A DNA stretch of 6,651 nt, taken from contig DGLO01000126.1 of the NCBI GenBank assembly GCA_002388005.1, positions 4,711 through 11,361 of the forward strand, read 5' to 3'. Under the pieces are notes generated by a model. The model saw only the letters and a list, made by a program, of their open reading frames with translations. It was not told the DNA's origin and did not search any database. Position numbers and translations under genes: made by a program. The number at the start of each line of letters is the position of its first letter. Position 1 is the first letter of the stretch. The DNA is from Candidatus Neomicrothrix sp. UBA4542. Lineage in GTDB: Bacteria; Actinomycetota; Acidimicrobiia; Acidimicrobiales; Poriferisodalaceae. This document shows, one piece after another, positions 6,570 to 6,651 of the stretch.

Positions 6570-6651
6570 GGCTGGATTGTGCCGGGGTTGAGTTGGACGT
6601 GAGTGTCTTCGGCATCGGAGATCCTCTATTGATCCTCCATGGCTTTACGGG
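6566..6651 (+). CDS. menH: Alpha/beta-hydrolase, probable SHCHC synthase MenH (5' end only, truncated by the window)
   Basis: The first 28 codons and part of the next are present, beginning MRLDCAGVELDVSVFGIGDP and continuing LLILHGFT, with the next codon starting GG (glycine). This is the N-terminal strand pair and the HGFTG oxyanion-hole motif typical of alpha/beta-hydrolases, especially MenH proteins. The gene starts one base after menD stops, and no other in-frame start fits the fold as well. MenH eliminates pyruvate from SEPHCHC to give 2-succinyl-6-hydroxy-2,4-cyclohexadiene-1-carboxylate. The nucleophile Ser and catalytic His/Asp lie beyond the window, so the assignment rests on this short motif plus position directly after menD. 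Another alpha/beta-hydrolase cannot be excluded. No good Shine-Dalgarno is visible; translation by reinitiation from menD is likely. Confidence 0.8.
   Translation, partial: MRLDCAGVELDVSVFGIGDPLLILHGFT

Overview
The window is gene-dense bacterial chromosome of moderate-to-high GC (mid-50s percent by eye from sampled lines, not counted over the whole window). Six genes are essentially complete and a seventh runs off the right edge. The best guess for the source is an actinobacterium, possibly an Acidimicrobiia-like environmental lineage. This rests on the style of the proteins (a Mycobacterium-type stand-alone 5'-3' exonuclease, an actinobacterial-type two-part MerR regulator), the apparently leaderless regulator gene and the GC level. 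No rRNA or marker gene is present to prove it.

Left part (8-1267, minus strand): a two-gene unit encodes a stand-alone 5'-3' exonuclease of the FEN/PolI N-domain type, followed 9 bases later by a small VOC (glyoxalase/dioxygenase-fold) protein. A 74-base divergent intergenic region (1268-1341) separates it from the next gene and contains a nested inverted repeat. Middle part (1342-2877, plus strand): one gene encodes a fatty-acyl-CoA synthetase-like AMP-forming ligase.

Right part (2895-6651, plus strand): an apparent menaquinone operon, merR-like regulator / menF / menD / menH. Its genes are packed at -4, +4 and +1 bases, so translation is probably coupled. MenF converts chorismate to isochorismate. 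MenD adds the succinyl-semialdehyde unit from 2-oxoglutarate to give SEPHCHC. MenH removes pyruvate to give SHCHC. Together these are the first three committed steps of the classical o-succinylbenzoate route to menaquinone.

The most interesting element is at the head of this operon. A sigma70-like promoter (ATGACT, 17 bp, TAGAAT) has a perfect 14-bp palindrome exactly filling the end of its spacer, with a second near-copy 15 bp upstream over the -35. The -10 lies just six bases before the regulator's ATG, which implies a leaderless transcript. The regulator itself looks like two MerR-type winged-helix modules in tandem, with no cysteine at all. This suggests a self-regulating switch built into the menaquinone operon. 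The pathway enzymes are well known; the regulatory arrangement is the part that could be undescribed.
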